NCBI GenBank assembly: GCA_963691655.1
Contig: OY829326.1
Coordinates: forward strand, 79,353,235-79,417,234
Direction: 5' to 3'
Length of the DNA stretch: 64,000 nucleotides
DNA from: Toxonevra muliebris
Lineage: Eukaryota; Arthropoda; Insecta; Diptera; Pallopteridae
Below, one piece after another: positions 25,201 through 37,280 of this stretch; position 1 is the first letter of the stretch, and every line of letters starts with the position of its first letter. The notes under the pieces are model-generated. The model made no database searches, was not told where the DNA came from, and saw nothing but the letters and a program-made list of their open reading frames with translations. The position numbers were made by a program, and so were the translations under genes.

Positions 25201-28200
25201 GAACATTAAAATGTGCTGACCAAAATCAATATAACCCGCTGGATCCACAGAGTTGATCTCGAATGAAAACATATGGTATGATATTGAAAAATAGTTTTTA
25301 AAATCAAACCAACAATTTTAAAATGTTAGCTTCAGTGATGTCTCTTCTATAGAGAAATGCAAAGGTTTATTTGATTCTAATTAAAAAAAAAAAAAAATAC
25401 TATTATTTTTTCCGCAGCCGTACCTGCATAATTGCTAATCAAAACATATAACCAACTAAATCTATGGGTTGAGTCATACGGTAAAAATGTGAAAAGTTCA
25501 AGAGTTGGTTGACTTAATTTCACTAATACTTAGTTAATTTATTCTAATTTTTTTAAAATTAACAATTCTATTCAAAATCAATGTATCTATGTGTGTATAT
25601 TACCCATTTAGGTCACTCTTTGGTTATGAAGGTCAAACAAATGAACTGAAAATGGTAAGCAGTGGTGAAGATGGACTCGAGGAACTATGCGATGATTTAA
25701 ATAGCGGCAAAATAATGTACGCTTTCGTTCGTATTGAAGATCCAAAAACTGGATTGAAAAAATTTCTACTTATTAATTGGCAGGTGAGTGAAACATAAAA
25801 ATATATTTTGAAACTTTTACGACGGGCTAAGTATCCATAAAGTTTTACAACCATACCCAAGAAATACAGACTTAAAATTTGCTGTGCTACACTGGCTAGA
25901 TTATAAATGTAGATCCTTAGATATAATTTAAAGCAAATTTATATATTCCGTACCAGTAACTCAAACATAAATGAAGAATTAAGCCCTCTATATTTTTATT
26001 TTTGATTGCAAGTCTTTAAATCAATTACTGTTTTTAGTTAGCAAATATTCGAAATAAACTGATAAGGAAATGTTTTTAAAACGATATGAACTCCACTTGA
26101 ATACCGAACACCAATACTAATGCAATGTTGTTATAAAAACCGCCTCGAAAAATTATCATTCGGTTCAGATAAGACCGGGGAATAGTGACTGTTGGAAGAA
26201 AATTTAAAATATATAAATAAACGCATACCTTATCTTCAATGATTGGCCCTCAAAATATTTTGCTGCTTAATGGAAATAATTGTTCAAAAACAAATGGTTG
26301 AAGAAATTTTTACAATGTTATTTTTGCTGGTGGAAAGCATATTTTCTCTTTTTTTTTTTTGCTACTTGTTTATTATTAAAAGGCTATGCCTAATCTAATC
26401 AGAAGATAACATCAACACAAAATATCTTTATTACAGATTTATATATGTTTATATCACTTGTTGACTTTGAATGGAGTCATCGATGTGAATCATATTGAGT
26501 TTATTTTATTCAAGTGATTTTTACTGAATCTATTCCTTTTTCAGGGTGAGGGAGCTCCAACGATACGTAAGGGCACGTGTGCCAATCATATACACGATGT
26601 GGCCAAGGTACTGTCTGGGGCACATTTGACAATAAATGCGCGCAATGAAGATGACATCGATTTGGAGCGTTTACTTAAGAAACTGAGCACCGTGAGCTCA
26701 GCTTATAGTTTCAAAGAACCACGCACGGTGCACGAAGGGCAAAAGACACCAGTGGGTACAAATTACACGCGTGTCATTCCTACAAAAGAGTTAAATGCTA
26801 GTGTAATGCAAGATTTCTGGAAAAAGGAAGAGGAAGAAGAGAAGCGACGCATCGAAGGTGATAAAGAAATAAAACGACAACAGGTGCAGAAATTAGAGCA
26901 AGAGCAACGTTCACGTGAAGAGAAAGAGCATCAAGAGCGTGAAAAAAAAGTCGTAAGCACGTCCAAATTGCAGCCAGCGCATGTGCCTATAAAAACGTAA
27001 AATCTAATAAATATTTATGAATATTTTAAGAGTTGAATTTATTGTATTTCTTCCGTTTTGCAGTTCACCACAACCATTGAGCCCTGAAAAAACTGTTGGT
27101 GGCTTTAGTGCCGGCATGACTGAAGCAGAACGTATGCGTCAATTGCGCAATCAAGAGGCACGGGAATTGATTGGTTCACGTGTGGGCGCAGCTAAAGCGA
27201 TTTTCACACAAAACACAAGCGAAGGGCAATTGCAAACAAAGTAAGGAGCTATAGCTTTTTGTATTTTGATTGCAAGCATGCGCCATTCAGAAGTGCATAT
27301 TTAAACTGTATTTCTTCTTCTTTCTCATAGATTGAATACTGCACCGCCTGCTAAACCGGCACGCACTTCCATTGCGCAGCGAATTAACGCCTTTAATCAA
27401 CCACAACAGCAAGAACAGCAAACAACTGAACAAAAGCCACCACCGGCGAAAATTATTCTACCAAAAGCTGAACAAACAGCAGCAACAGTTGTTGTTGCAG
27501 CTACAGAAACATCACAGTTGCCAGCAACTATTAACCCAGTAGCATCACAATCGATTCCAGCTGCTATTAATGCAGCATCTGTTTGCACTATAGCCGCAGA
27601 AACCGCAGTAGAAACCGCAGTAGAAACAGCTGTAGCATTAGAAGAGCCTGTTAAACCTGAAATTACCGCTATTGCGAATAATGACGATGTGCAACCAGTT
27701 GAAGATTATGCTGTTGAAAATGAAGAACAATTTTCCACTATCAAACGTTCACCACACAGTAAATCCAATTCACTCCAATCGCCAGAGACTTCTTCCTCAA
27801 ATGCCACTGATACAGCAGTATATCAGGATCAAGATGATAATGATGATCAAGCTGAGGAGCAACAGGAAGAGGTGCGCACAAAAGTTTCGGTGACAGTGCA
27901 GCAACCACAGTCCGCAAAGAATGGCATGATTAGTTCATTGGAAAGAAATGATTGTGAGTAGGAATTTCTTTTATATTTTTGATGTGAAACTTTATTTTCT
28001 CTCTTATTTCAATAGTGACGGATTTGGTTAATGAAGATGATTTCATATGTCACGATACACTTGATGATTTAGGACTGAGGGCAAGAGCTTTATATGATTA
28101 TCAAGCAGGTATTTGCACAAAATATATGAAATTAAACAATTGATTAAATAAATAAACCTTTAGCTTATAATGGGTAAACATGTCCTCCCAAAACTATTGA

Positions 28201-31200
28201 ACAACTGTTGGTTAAATTGAAAATTACACTACACTGTTTTAGTCCAATTGCGAGAAAAGCGATCATTCAACTTTCGCGCTATAGTTGTGTCGGCCGAACG
28301 CTCATATATAATCTCAAAAAATTTATAAAGCTATGAATTTCTGTTTCCAATGCGATTAAATAGGGTCCGAGTGAAGGTTCGAGCTAGTGTGAATGATGTA
28401 GTAATCTTGGTGTCCTAGTGCTCCACCTGAAGTGGTCAGCAAAGTTAGAGAGGAAGCTCTGGCTAAACTAATTGAACGGCAAGCTAAGACCTGAATGTAA
28501 ACCCAAGAAAACCCAAAAAATTGTTGCTTACTATAGCGATAAAGGCATCTGCTTTGAACTTTACACGGTAATGTACATTGATGTTAAATTGAAGTGGAAG
28601 ATTAATATTAAACAATTAGTAAAGTCTTGCATCGCTTTTTTATGTGTTCAAGAAAAGGAATGGCACAAACATCCCTGTAATTTATACAAATTACGCTCTA
28701 CTATTCTAATGAAGGATAGAACATCTTTTGTGAAAGAGGATCTGATCGTAATAACCGATAAGAATGGCTTCTTATATATGTCACTTCTGTGCAGAGCCAA
28801 AACTGAACATTTGCATATAAAGTGAGTTGTCGTCTCATCAATCTCCAGACACACGACATTCTGTCACATTAGATGTATAGATGACTAGCTGGCCGGCAGA
28901 TGTTGTTCTGCCCTTTCAGCAAAGATGAGCTAAAATTAAAGTTTATTTGAATGAAGAAGAATGAAGTACTTGATGTTTAAAATTGAACATTGGCAATGAC
29001 AATTCGAGGTTTAAGTCCGACCATTGAATTTTGGGAAAAAATCCTTGACTTAAAAATTTTGAAAAGTATTTATCATGCAGAACTGTAGATTGGAAACAGA
29101 GAATCATTATCAATGAAAACTTCTGGGGTACAATTTCAAAATTATGACACGAAAGTACGTTTTTGGCTCAGTTTGTTAAAGCCGTAACGAACATTTTTCA
29201 AATTTCGTATTAGCAAAAAACATTTCCAAACTTTAGTATACTGAGTATTTTTTTTATTTTTATATTTTTATTATAAATATATAATTTGTTTTAGCGCCAC
29301 CTATCGGATTTTAATATAGCTAGGCAGGTTCTCGACATATTTCATAATGTAGTAGAAATAATAGTAGAAAAAGGAATGGGAATAGTAGTGGAAAATAGTA
29401 ATGAAAATAGCAGTAAAAAGGTAGTAGAATATAGTATTAGAAATGGTAGTGAAAAAGGTAGTAGTAAAAGGAAGTAAAAGAAATTTTGTGTTAGAAATTG
29501 TTGTAAAAAAGTCGTGGAAATTGTAGTGAAAAAGTAGTAGAAAAATAGTAAAATATTGTATTAAAAAAAATAGTAAAAAAGGAGTACAAAATATAAGCAG
29601 AAATAATAGTAATAGAAAAAATAGTAAAAAAGTAGTAGAAAATAGTAGAACAAAAGTAGTAGAGAATAAGAAGCAATCGTAGAAAAAATTTAGTAAAAAA
29701 GTTGTAAAATATTAGTAGAAAATAGAAGAAAATAGAAGTAGAAAATAAAAATAGAGCATGATGGCTACATCCACTAATCCAACAAACTGAAAGATTTTTT
29801 TTTTTTAAATCCGGCATTGCCAAATATGTACTTTCATACGAAATCTTTGTGCCGTACCATTTATTTCTCCTAAGATATCTCGTAATAAATATTCATGTTG
29901 TATGGAAGCTGCCACACCGACTTTGTCAACCCCACCCATATTTTTGCTGTAGAATGGCATTGTTAATTTACGTTCTTGTACCGAATTTCTTGAGATTTAC
30001 CTAAAAAAGTATTAGAATTGTATGGGAGGTGCCACGCCCGCTTTCCCAAAATCCCGCCTTTATGGATAGCTATGTTTCATCCTCTTGTCAAAGAAAAAAT
30101 ATTCAGGAAATATGACTTCAATCGGTCACGTTGTTCAGAAGTTACACAATTACAAACATACACACAAAACTCTATGATTATATGTATAAAAATACAGTTC
30201 ATTAACAGTCTGAGGCCCACTTTGTTGCAAGCGATAGACCGATTATGGATAAGGAGAGTGTCAAGCTCTTTAGCTTATCTCAGGCCGGAAATAAAGTTCC
30301 ACTATGTAAGCCATTGTTTCTTTGTCCACTCTTCCATTAATTTCGAAGATCAATGTGCAAAGCCGATGAGCCTTACCTACTCAGTTTATAGATAGCCTTT
30401 TATCTGCAATGGTACAATAGCCAGAGTATGTTATAAGTATGAAATGCACTCTTTCACAAGTTTTGAGAAGAAACACCACTTTGAAAGCTCCTTCATCAAA
30501 TCTAAGTATATTTTAATCCCTCCGTCTCACAAGTATCTTTCAAGCAGAAATTTTGGAAGCATGTTGTAGCTTAGACAAACTCTCTGATAGCTAAGGGATG
30601 ATTTTAAAACATTTATAATGGGCACGTTCTGGTACACTGAGTGTTCAATAAAAATTTAGCTACTGCTGTCAAAATTTAAAGTAACAAACAATTTGTACTC
30701 TACTTAGAATCACTACCGTTTTTCCTATTGTCGAACACAGACATAAATTAAATATTTTCAAACATAAAGCAAATTTTGGCGGGTAATAAATAGAGCTTCC
30801 TAGAAAATTCATTCATTCATGCATGAGGTAGTAAGCTAGTTATCAAAGAAAAATCACAGAATTTCTGTGAAAATCAACGTTTATTTTTATTCATCTGGTG
30901 ATTTTTATTCATTTTGATGAAATGCCTGACATTTTAGCATCCCATTGTTGAGCGCTGCTACCAAATAGTATTTTTGTACCAAAATGCGACCAATGAAATA
31001 TACGAAGGATGGAAAGTCATAATTTTTACATATTAATGAAATATTCAATTAAAAATTAAAATCATGTGATGGCATAAATATGAAGAACATATCGCTCATT
31101 TACTAGAAGACTGTCGTAACTCAAAAAACGCGATTTTGCAAGAAAACGTGTTTAAATATTTCACTTTGCAGAAAAAGAGTATACAAGATATCAATATGAA

Positions 31201-31873
31201 ATTTTGACACAATATGAAGCGTGACACAATGAATAATTCTGCATCATTAACTCAAAAATCGTGTTTTTTGACTTATGACAGTCTTTTGGTAAATAAGCGA
31301 TATGAACTAAGCAAAAAAAAAAAAAAAACACTAACGATATAACAATAACAACTGTTTCTCCTTGTTTTGGCAATTATTTTCCCACATTTTTAGAAGCATT
31401 TAAATAAAATAAATAAATAAGTAAATTTTCTTATTGTCCATTATCAAACCCAAAATAATCTGTTAAACTATAAGACACATCCAACATATCTCTTAAATGG
31501 GTTCCCGGCAATAGGATCGTCGATTGAAATAAAGAAGATTAAATCAAACAAAATAGATTTGAAGTTCGAATTGAAACCTTTGTTTAGCCTTAGCTATAAT
31601 CTTAAAACTTAAAATCACAGATGAGGAAGAGTATCATCTTCCACAGGCGCTGCATAATTCATTTTGCCATACTTTTAAAAAATATGTAATTACTATATTG
31701 AATCGTTTTCAAAACTTCCCTCACTCTTTACAGCTGACGAATCGGAAATTACATTCGATCCTGGCGATATAATTACGCATATCGATCAAATTGATGAAGG
31801 TTGGTGGCAAGGTCTTGGACCCGATGGAACTTATGGACTGTTTCCGGCAAATTATGTCGAAATTATTAACTAA
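22282..31873 (+). CDS. Abp1: Abp1 / drebrin-like actin-binding protein, 7 coding exons, ~579 aa
   Basis: Coding exons 22282-22364, 25612-25783, 26545-26996, 27064-27240, 27331-27953, 28016-28108 and 31734-31873. All introns are GT-AG, the phases chain exactly, and the sum (1740 nt) gives 579 aa plus TAA. The start [16 protein letters not shown] is at the first in-frame ATG. Residues ~2-135 form an ADF-H (actin-depolymerising factor homology) domain with LFGYEGQ and [20 protein letters not shown] charged coiled coil follows (~175-225, rich in E, K, R, Q). The middle is low-complexity, Q/A/T/P-rich and fast-evolving. The C-terminal SH3 domain (~524-579) shows ALYDY, the WW pair at 557-558 and ANYV. 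Family knowledge: Abp1/drebrin-like proteins bind F-actin and recruit SH3 ligands at endocytic and cortical actin sites. Intron 1 (3.2 kb) carries a mariner relic; intron 6 (3.6 kb) carries LINE pieces, a purine-rich tract and a MITE. No frame damage seen. Assignment to the CG10083/Abp1 family is from recognition of the domain order and sequence. Confidence 0.95.
24700..25130 (+). pseudogene. mariner transposase relic in Abp1 intron 1
   Basis: The frame reads [20 protein letters not shown], i.e. the first catalytic Asp (GDKKW), followed by SKSYVNPGQ and, in other frames, SVFGGIRRV and [11 protein letters not shown]. An internal deletion removes the block with the second Asp and re-enters near [14 protein letters not shown], the third-acid block. 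No terminal repeats found. Confidence 0.75.
28400..28690 (+). pseudogene. LINE reverse-transcriptase relic, C-terminal part
   Basis: The translation around 28445-28670 carries [29 protein letters not shown] and [20 protein letters not shown]. This follows the conserved order NPKKTE...YLGVILDSKLNWK of I/jockey-type LINEs. Frame breaks are present. Confidence 0.6.
28695..28856 (-). pseudogene. LINE ORF2 C-terminal cysteine motif relic, opposite strand
   Basis: On the minus strand the DNA reads [20 protein letters not shown], then [10 protein letters not shown] and DVLSFIR. The order C-x-E-x-E-T-x-x-H-x-x-C-x-C-x-x-L is the C-terminal motif of I/jockey-type LINE ORF2. It is head-to-head with the plus-strand RT relic, so two insertions or an inversion are needed. 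Confidence 0.5.
29350..29760. repeat. purine-rich (GTAGAAAATA)-type simple repeat tract, Abp1 intron 6
   Basis: About 400 bp of the plus strand is built of degenerate TAGTAGAAAATAGTA units and is almost free of C. Strong strand asymmetry suggests an expanded microsatellite. Confidence 0.85.
29890..30090. repeat. dispersed repeat modules with GGTGCCACGCCC
   Basis: Two related modules ~120 bp apart read TTGTATGGAAGCTGCCACAC and TTGTATGGGAGGTGCCACGC. A third relative occurs at 41335-41365 (ATGGGTGGTGCCTCACCCCC). The recurring context CCATAATGAATATTCA or similar suggests an ancient interspersed family. Confidence 0.5.
31093..31299. mobile_element. MITE family copy 2, 207 bp, TSD ATAT, in Abp1 intron 6
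   Basis: The ends CGCTCATTTACTAGAAGACT and (reversed) CGCTTATTTACCAAAAGACT match copy 1 at 17233-17477. It is flanked by ATAT on both sides (31089-31092 and 31300-31303). The interior GAATAATTCTGCATCATTA is shared with copy 1 in inverted orientation. Confidence 0.8.
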
Positions 31874-32945
31874 AAGAAAAACAACAAAAAAGGGAATTAA
31901 TTATATACAAAAAAAAAAAAAGCAAAAAGCAAAAATTTCTTACAGTTTTACACAAAATAAATATTTATAAAACAAAACTCCAAGTCAATAACCATAGCTC
32001 TTATATGGCAAGCATATTTATAAAAATTCAAATACTAAAGCAATGTATTCTTATGCATTTTTAGATGTACGAGTATTTCAAAATTTTTTATAGAATACTA
32101 TTTCATACATACATATATAAATTTATAGAAATTAAACAGCACTCACACACATTTTTCGATTTTTTAAACTAGCTAAAAAGAAAACTTAAAAGCAAAACAA
32201 GAAAACGATAAATATATTTCACCATAAACTTTGGAATCACTAAGAAAAAACAAAATCATACACTTTGTGCCAAGCATGACTCTTTTTCTCTAAATTGTTT
32301 TCTATCTTTTCTATTAAGGAAAAATTGTTAAATTTTTAAAGTTGTATATTTAAATTTGTTAGAATTGTTTCTGTTTTTTAGAATTTCACATTTCTTAATG
32401 TTCAGTCCAATCAATCAATCAATCGATCAATCATTTCAATTAATTATAAATTGTATTTGTTTTAAGTATAAAGACCGCATTAGTGTTCAGATTTTAAGTG
32501 CTCTCTTTCTATTATATTTTGTTCATTGTGTGACTTTGTTTTGTATTAATTTGAAATTATTTACATATCATTTAAAAAATGTCCACATTGCGTCCTTAAA
32601 AAAAGTATTTTCTTTTTATATCATATACATACATACTTACATATTTACTCAATTTATTTATAACCCTAACCCCAAAGTATTTTTTTTACTACATTTTCAA
32701 AAATATAACTCAAATGTTTAAAAAACCAACACAAAAGTCATTTTCTTTTATACTCTACTTATAATAAAGACATTTATACTATTTTAGCTTAACTCCCAAA
32801 CAAATTATTACTCAAATTGTCTTTGAATTACCTTCTTATTTAAAAGAAATGTTTTCCATTATTTTAAATAATATATACCTACTAACAATATTTATTGTGA
32901 AACAGTAAAAATTCAATAAAGATTATACATACATGTTGTAAAAAA
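31874..32945 (+). other. Abp1 3' UTR and downstream AT-rich flank
   Basis: No coding potential is visible. The stretch is AT-rich with runs of A and T. AATAAA hexamers at 31956-31961 and 32915-32920 are candidate proximal and distal polyadenylation signals, the second followed by a T/G-rich stretch. The true transcript end cannot be set from sequence alone. Confidence 0.5.
31956..31961 (+). terminator. candidate proximal poly(A) signal of Abp1
   Basis: Canonical AATAAA about 85 nt after the Abp1 stop codon. A second one lies at 32915-32920, so alternative 3' ends are possible. AATAAA is common by chance in such AT-rich DNA. Confidence 0.4.
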
Positions 32946-32999
32946 AAAAGGTTTTTTTGTTTGGCTATAATTAAGAGGAGATCGAATGCTTATGGCTAA

Positions 33000-33920
33000 C
33001 AGTGGGACGATTATTCACGTCAACGGGGATACCCATGAGACGTGGCTCAAAATTCTTGTTAAAGTGCCTACTTTCGAAAGCTCCTGGCCTTTTAGATGGC
33101 GACTAAACTCGGCAGAATTAAATTAAATTGAAATTTTTTTAAATACATGCGAGGTTTTAAAGGATGCCTATTTTATTTCTGAGGTTAGGTTTGATTTTGT
33201 ACACTTACATAGGGTAAAAAATGGTAGGTGGTGACTATTGATCAGAATTTGGAAAAATTTAATTCTGCCGATTGGGGAATGAACATTGTGAAGGTGTGCT
33301 AGTGTGCTAGCCGCCCAATTTCGTTTAGTAAACACTTTGAGCATCTCTCTGAACTCCGGTCGCATTAGTGTTCCCGATGACGTCAAATGTGCCATATCTA
33401 TTTAAACATTTACGTTACGGAAACGTAGTGCTAGGTTTAAGCTCTGCACATTTTTTTTAAGACGAGCACAAGTAATAGGTACCACTTATAAGTCACTGTA
33501 CAGGTAGGTCTCGCTAAACACGTATTTCTAATATCACGGCTCGCTCGTTTCTGTTGAACTTTCCAGTTTAGTTTTCGAGCATTGCTCTGCTATGGTACCA
33601 TGTTCGTGCTTGTCGCCAACGGTTAGATCAGCCACAGAATCAACAATAGCGAACCTGGTATCATCAGTATTCATCTTTTTTGATTCATCTCTACTCTTCT
33701 TGGGGTTGGGAATTTCTACGCTCCTATTGGGTCTGGAATTCTTGGTCCGAAGAGAAAATTTTTTGTTTTAAAATCCATAGCAGAGGGAAGCTTGATTGCA
33801 ATGCCAGTCGTAGAGGTATTGGCGCAATCGGTATTGCAGCTCTACTCTTCCGTCTTTTTCCAAGCTTACTTTTTCATGTTTTGTGGACCTCTTGTTTCTT
33901 CTCAGAACCAAAGTCTCCAA
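33000..33920. other. unassigned region left of a Tc1 relic
   Basis: A ~78-codon open stretch on the minus strand (about 33768-33534) reads like hydrophilic protein (SRPNRSVEIPNPKKSRDES; ADLTVGDKHEHGTIAEQ) but has no recognised family and no start near its 5' end. It may belong to the adjacent element or a lost gene fragment. Confidence 0.3.
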
Positions 33921-33929
33921 AGATGATGA

Positions 33930-34690
33930 AGAAGATAACTTGGGAAAGCTGGGTTCGACAGACTCATCGATCGAACCTGCCTTTGACGGCGTATTATAAT
34001 ATTAATCGCGAAATTTCGGATGAAATTAAAGCTCTCATAACAAATCGCACTGGCCGACATCGTTTGATTGAATCGAAGTTACACGGGGGAGTTGCTCAAA
34101 AGCACCCTCTAACAACTTTAGCTCAACGAAAAGAGCAAATAGAGTTTGCGTGCTCACACACCAACTGGATACCAAATCAATGAAAATTTTTTTAGGGAGT
34201 GATAAAACTAAAATCGGCAGGATAGCTCCAGAGGCCAAACGTTATGTTCGCCGACACCCAAGCCCCGAATTTAACCTAAAATATACTTCGACTGTAATTA
34301 ATTACGGTGAAGGAAACATCAAGTTATAGGGATGTTTCTTATGGAACGGTGTTGGCCCAATTTTCGGAATTCGTGGAACCTTGACTGCTCCCCTATACTT
34401 GATGCTTCCGTGGGCAGAGGAGAATATGCCTGTGATTTGGAAGCTTAACACGGTTAGGTTCTTTAAAGTCAACAGCATAAACCAAATGTCAAGAATAATG
34501 TACAAATTTGGACAAACTTTTTGAAAAAGTTAAGGTACGTTGGCGTGCCAAGCCCGTTGATCGATGTCGAGGATTAATAGAAACAATACAACTGCGATAC
34601 TGCAGTGCAGTAATGTAGTTTCTCTACCAAATATTAGACGAAGTTAATTACAATTTAAAAGAAAAACCCGAATTTCGATACAAGTTTTTA
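33930..34690 (+). pseudogene. decayed Tc1-like transposase
   Basis: Reading frames show RQTHRSNLPLTAYY, LTTLAQRKEQIEFACSHTNW, RYVRRHPSPEFNLKYT, GCFLWNGVGPIFGI, MLPWAEENMPVIW and a C-terminal piece with CRGLIETIQLR. This is the Tc1 order. Stops and frameshifts break it, and the second and third acidic residues are not readable. Confidence 0.75.
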
Positions 34691-35024
34691 ACTGGTTCTT
34701 TTCAAGTGTCCAGAGCAGTTGATTAATTCTTTTTTTTTTGTATTTTTGTTTTAAAATGCTATTAACTGTAATGCAAAATTATTTGACAATTACTTTTTTA
34801 TCTTAAAACATTATTTATTTATGAAAGCAACATAACATTTTCAAATTTAATATGAAATAAATCCACAATTTAAGGAAAACGAAATTACAAGACTCTGGCT
34901 GTGCACCTCTTATATCGTACATCTAAGAGGCAATGACATTTTCACAGGTTTCGACTTCCCATATTACCTTCTTTCATGCTGGCCATCGGGAACTGCCCTG
35001 TATATCTTTTTTCAACATTGTACG

Positions 35025-36451
35025 CAGTGTGGCCAACTTTTGTTTTTTTAAAATCCGCTAAAATGAAGAAAAAACCGCGTATTTTCTTTAACCCTTTGAT
35101 AGAAACGTTTTGAAATTATGTTTATTTAGATCCTCCACAATCATGACACCAAATTTCATGTTACTATATTAAAAAAAATAGCTTCGAAGCTGTAGGCAAC
35201 CACTGGATAATACGATTCCTCCAATTTTTTGATTTTCATATTCTCTTATTTTTTATAAACATAGTTAATAAAGAAAAATTAGTAATAATTAAAAGCATTT
35301 TTTTCAAAAAATAGTGGAAAATATTTTACTAGAAATTTTTGCACTTAGGTTTTTTGCTAAACTTTAAAGAAAAAACATTAAAAAAAAAATTGCTTAAGAA
35401 GGAAATTCTAAATGTTCGGCAATAAGTAAACGTGAAGAATACTTCACAGAACCGAATGCATATAGCATTAATAGTAAAATTTGTTAAACACTTTATTTAT
35501 GGCACAAAAAAGTGAATGTTGCATATACGCAACATTGGATATGAAAGAGTTAAAAAAGCGCTAAATTTTGTTCCTTATAAAAGTGTTTACCACAAATTTT
35601 TTTAAATGCAGTTCATTCGAAAATTTCAATAATTTCGTAACAAACTGCTGGTCCCTTGAAAAAATCGCTTTAATTCGCAAGAATTCTACACATTTTGGTC
35701 CCCTCGATAATCTGTATTTTTTTTTTTTTCAATACAAGGTCTGTTTAACTTCTTATAAATCGATACTGGTTGTTGACAACCTCTTATAATTCAATATAAT
35801 GCAATGCCGAATTCTATGGAACTATGATTCGAAAAAAATCAATCATTGTAGATAGCTAAGTTCACTTTTTATGGAATTTTTTATGTTTTTCGTGGTTGAT
35901 AAGATATGCAAGAAGAACCTTAAACTACACAACCGTTAAACTCAACCAGATTTTGATGAAAAACTCGGGGTCAAAGGCTTAAATGGAAATTTCGTTAAAT
36001 CGAAAACCTCTGTAATTCGTAAAAATTGCTGGTTCCTTGCGATTACGAATTATCGGGGTTCTGCTGTATTAAAAAGAAAATTAGTTAAATTTAATACAAT
36101 ATTTTTAAAGTTAAGTCTGAATTCAGAAGCATTATAAACACTAGTGCTGTTTGTTCACTTCATCAGGTATTTGCTAGTTTTCACAAAATGAATTTTCGTG
36201 TTTTAATCCATTTTTTATATGAAGTAAAGAATTTTTTGAATTGTGTGACTTACGGTTACGAACTTTGGTCTTAAATAAGTTCATTGTTTCGGTAAAAAAT
36301 GTTGTTACGATTATTCAGGAAATGCATTATTTGGCGGAGCATTTAGTGTCGTTTAAATGGAAAAAAACGCGCTAAAAAACACGCTGACCGCTAAATCACT
36401 TTTTCCGCGTTTTAATTTAAAAAAAGCACTAAATTAGCGCTGGCCACACTG
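35025..36451. mobile_element. hAT-type non-autonomous element A, TSD ATTGTACG
   Basis: The ends CAGTGTGGCCA are perfectly inverted over 11 bp (left 35025, right end 36451). The 8-bp duplication ATTGTACG lies at 35017-35024 and 36452-36459. GCTAAA and CCGCG motifs recur in both subterminal zones. A piggyBac-like MITE (35092-35549) sits inside. No transposase frame. Confidence 0.8.
35092..35549. mobile_element. piggyBac-like MITE nested in hAT element A
   Basis: TTAA at 35088-35091 and 35550-35553; the ends are CCCTTTGAT on the left and, reversed, CTCTTTCATA on the right. The body aligns with 44661-45166 throughout (shared ATGACACCAAATTTC, CAACCACTGGATAA, CACTTAGGTTTTTTGCT). A small palindrome GAATGTTGC...GCAACATT sits near the right end. 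Confidence 0.8.
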
Positions 36452-36756
36452 ATTGTACGGTAGAGGTGGAAAACTATAGATAGTTTGCGATACTATCAAG
36501 GGGTACTATCGATAGCAATCGAACTTTCATAAAAATTATAATTTTGAGGTTTTTTTTGAAAATAAATCCTTTGCACAATTTGAGTGGCATTTTTTAATAA
36601 GTAGCTCCAGTGGTTTTCGAACTATGAAGAATTTCTATTGATAACACTATGCGACAAAATGAAGGTTAATTTTTATGAATCCAAATCTCTTAGCGGTTTC
36701 CAATAGCACTAGGCCCACTTAACTATACTGCCAAGGCGTTTCGCTACTTTAGGTCA

Positions 36757-37150
36757 AATAAGCGATTTTTTCAAGGTCAAAGTCTGCAACAAAGTTCACA
36801 TATATAAATTCGATTGACTCATAAACCACAAGAAATTTCATGTTATTGTTTTCAGCAAAGCTGTTTCTCTAAAATAGGTCTACAATATTGCAGAGCATTG
36901 TAGCAGCAAACGTTAAAAGTTAAGGATGAGGAATTTGAGTCTATACGCATGACACCGCAGCTTTTTTTTATCAATTATTTTAAACCGTGAAAAATTTCGT
37001 TTAAGTGAAAACAATGAAAATGTTTCTTTTTTGCCTGGCTACAATTTAACTGAGCATAACAACCCCGAAAAATTAACTTAAACCGGTCAATTTTGTCTTA
37101 AAAGTGTAAAATCAAGAAATATTGAGCATAACATAAATACAATAACTTAA
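36757..37150. repeat. dispersed repeat copy 1, inside hAT element B
   Basis: It aligns with 58136-58460: shared AAGCGATTTTTTCAAGGTCA, CTCATAAACCACAAG, CAGGTCTACAATATTGCAGA (with one change) and AACTTAAACCGGTCAATT. The second copy lies in a piggyBac-like element, so the repeat has travelled in two element types. Confidence 0.8.
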
Positions 37151-37280
37151 AAAAATTGATCAAGAACCATGCAGAGCCTTTAGATATTATTAAATTTCAA
37201 AAATCGTTTTCTTTTGTACTCATCTAGATGAGTTAAAACTTTTCTGCGCTATTACTTTTCGATTTGACGCCATTCTTATC

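Noticed and set aside
29350..29760. CRISPR-like repeat array
   Set aside because: The repeats are degenerate microsatellite units without spacers, within a fly intron.
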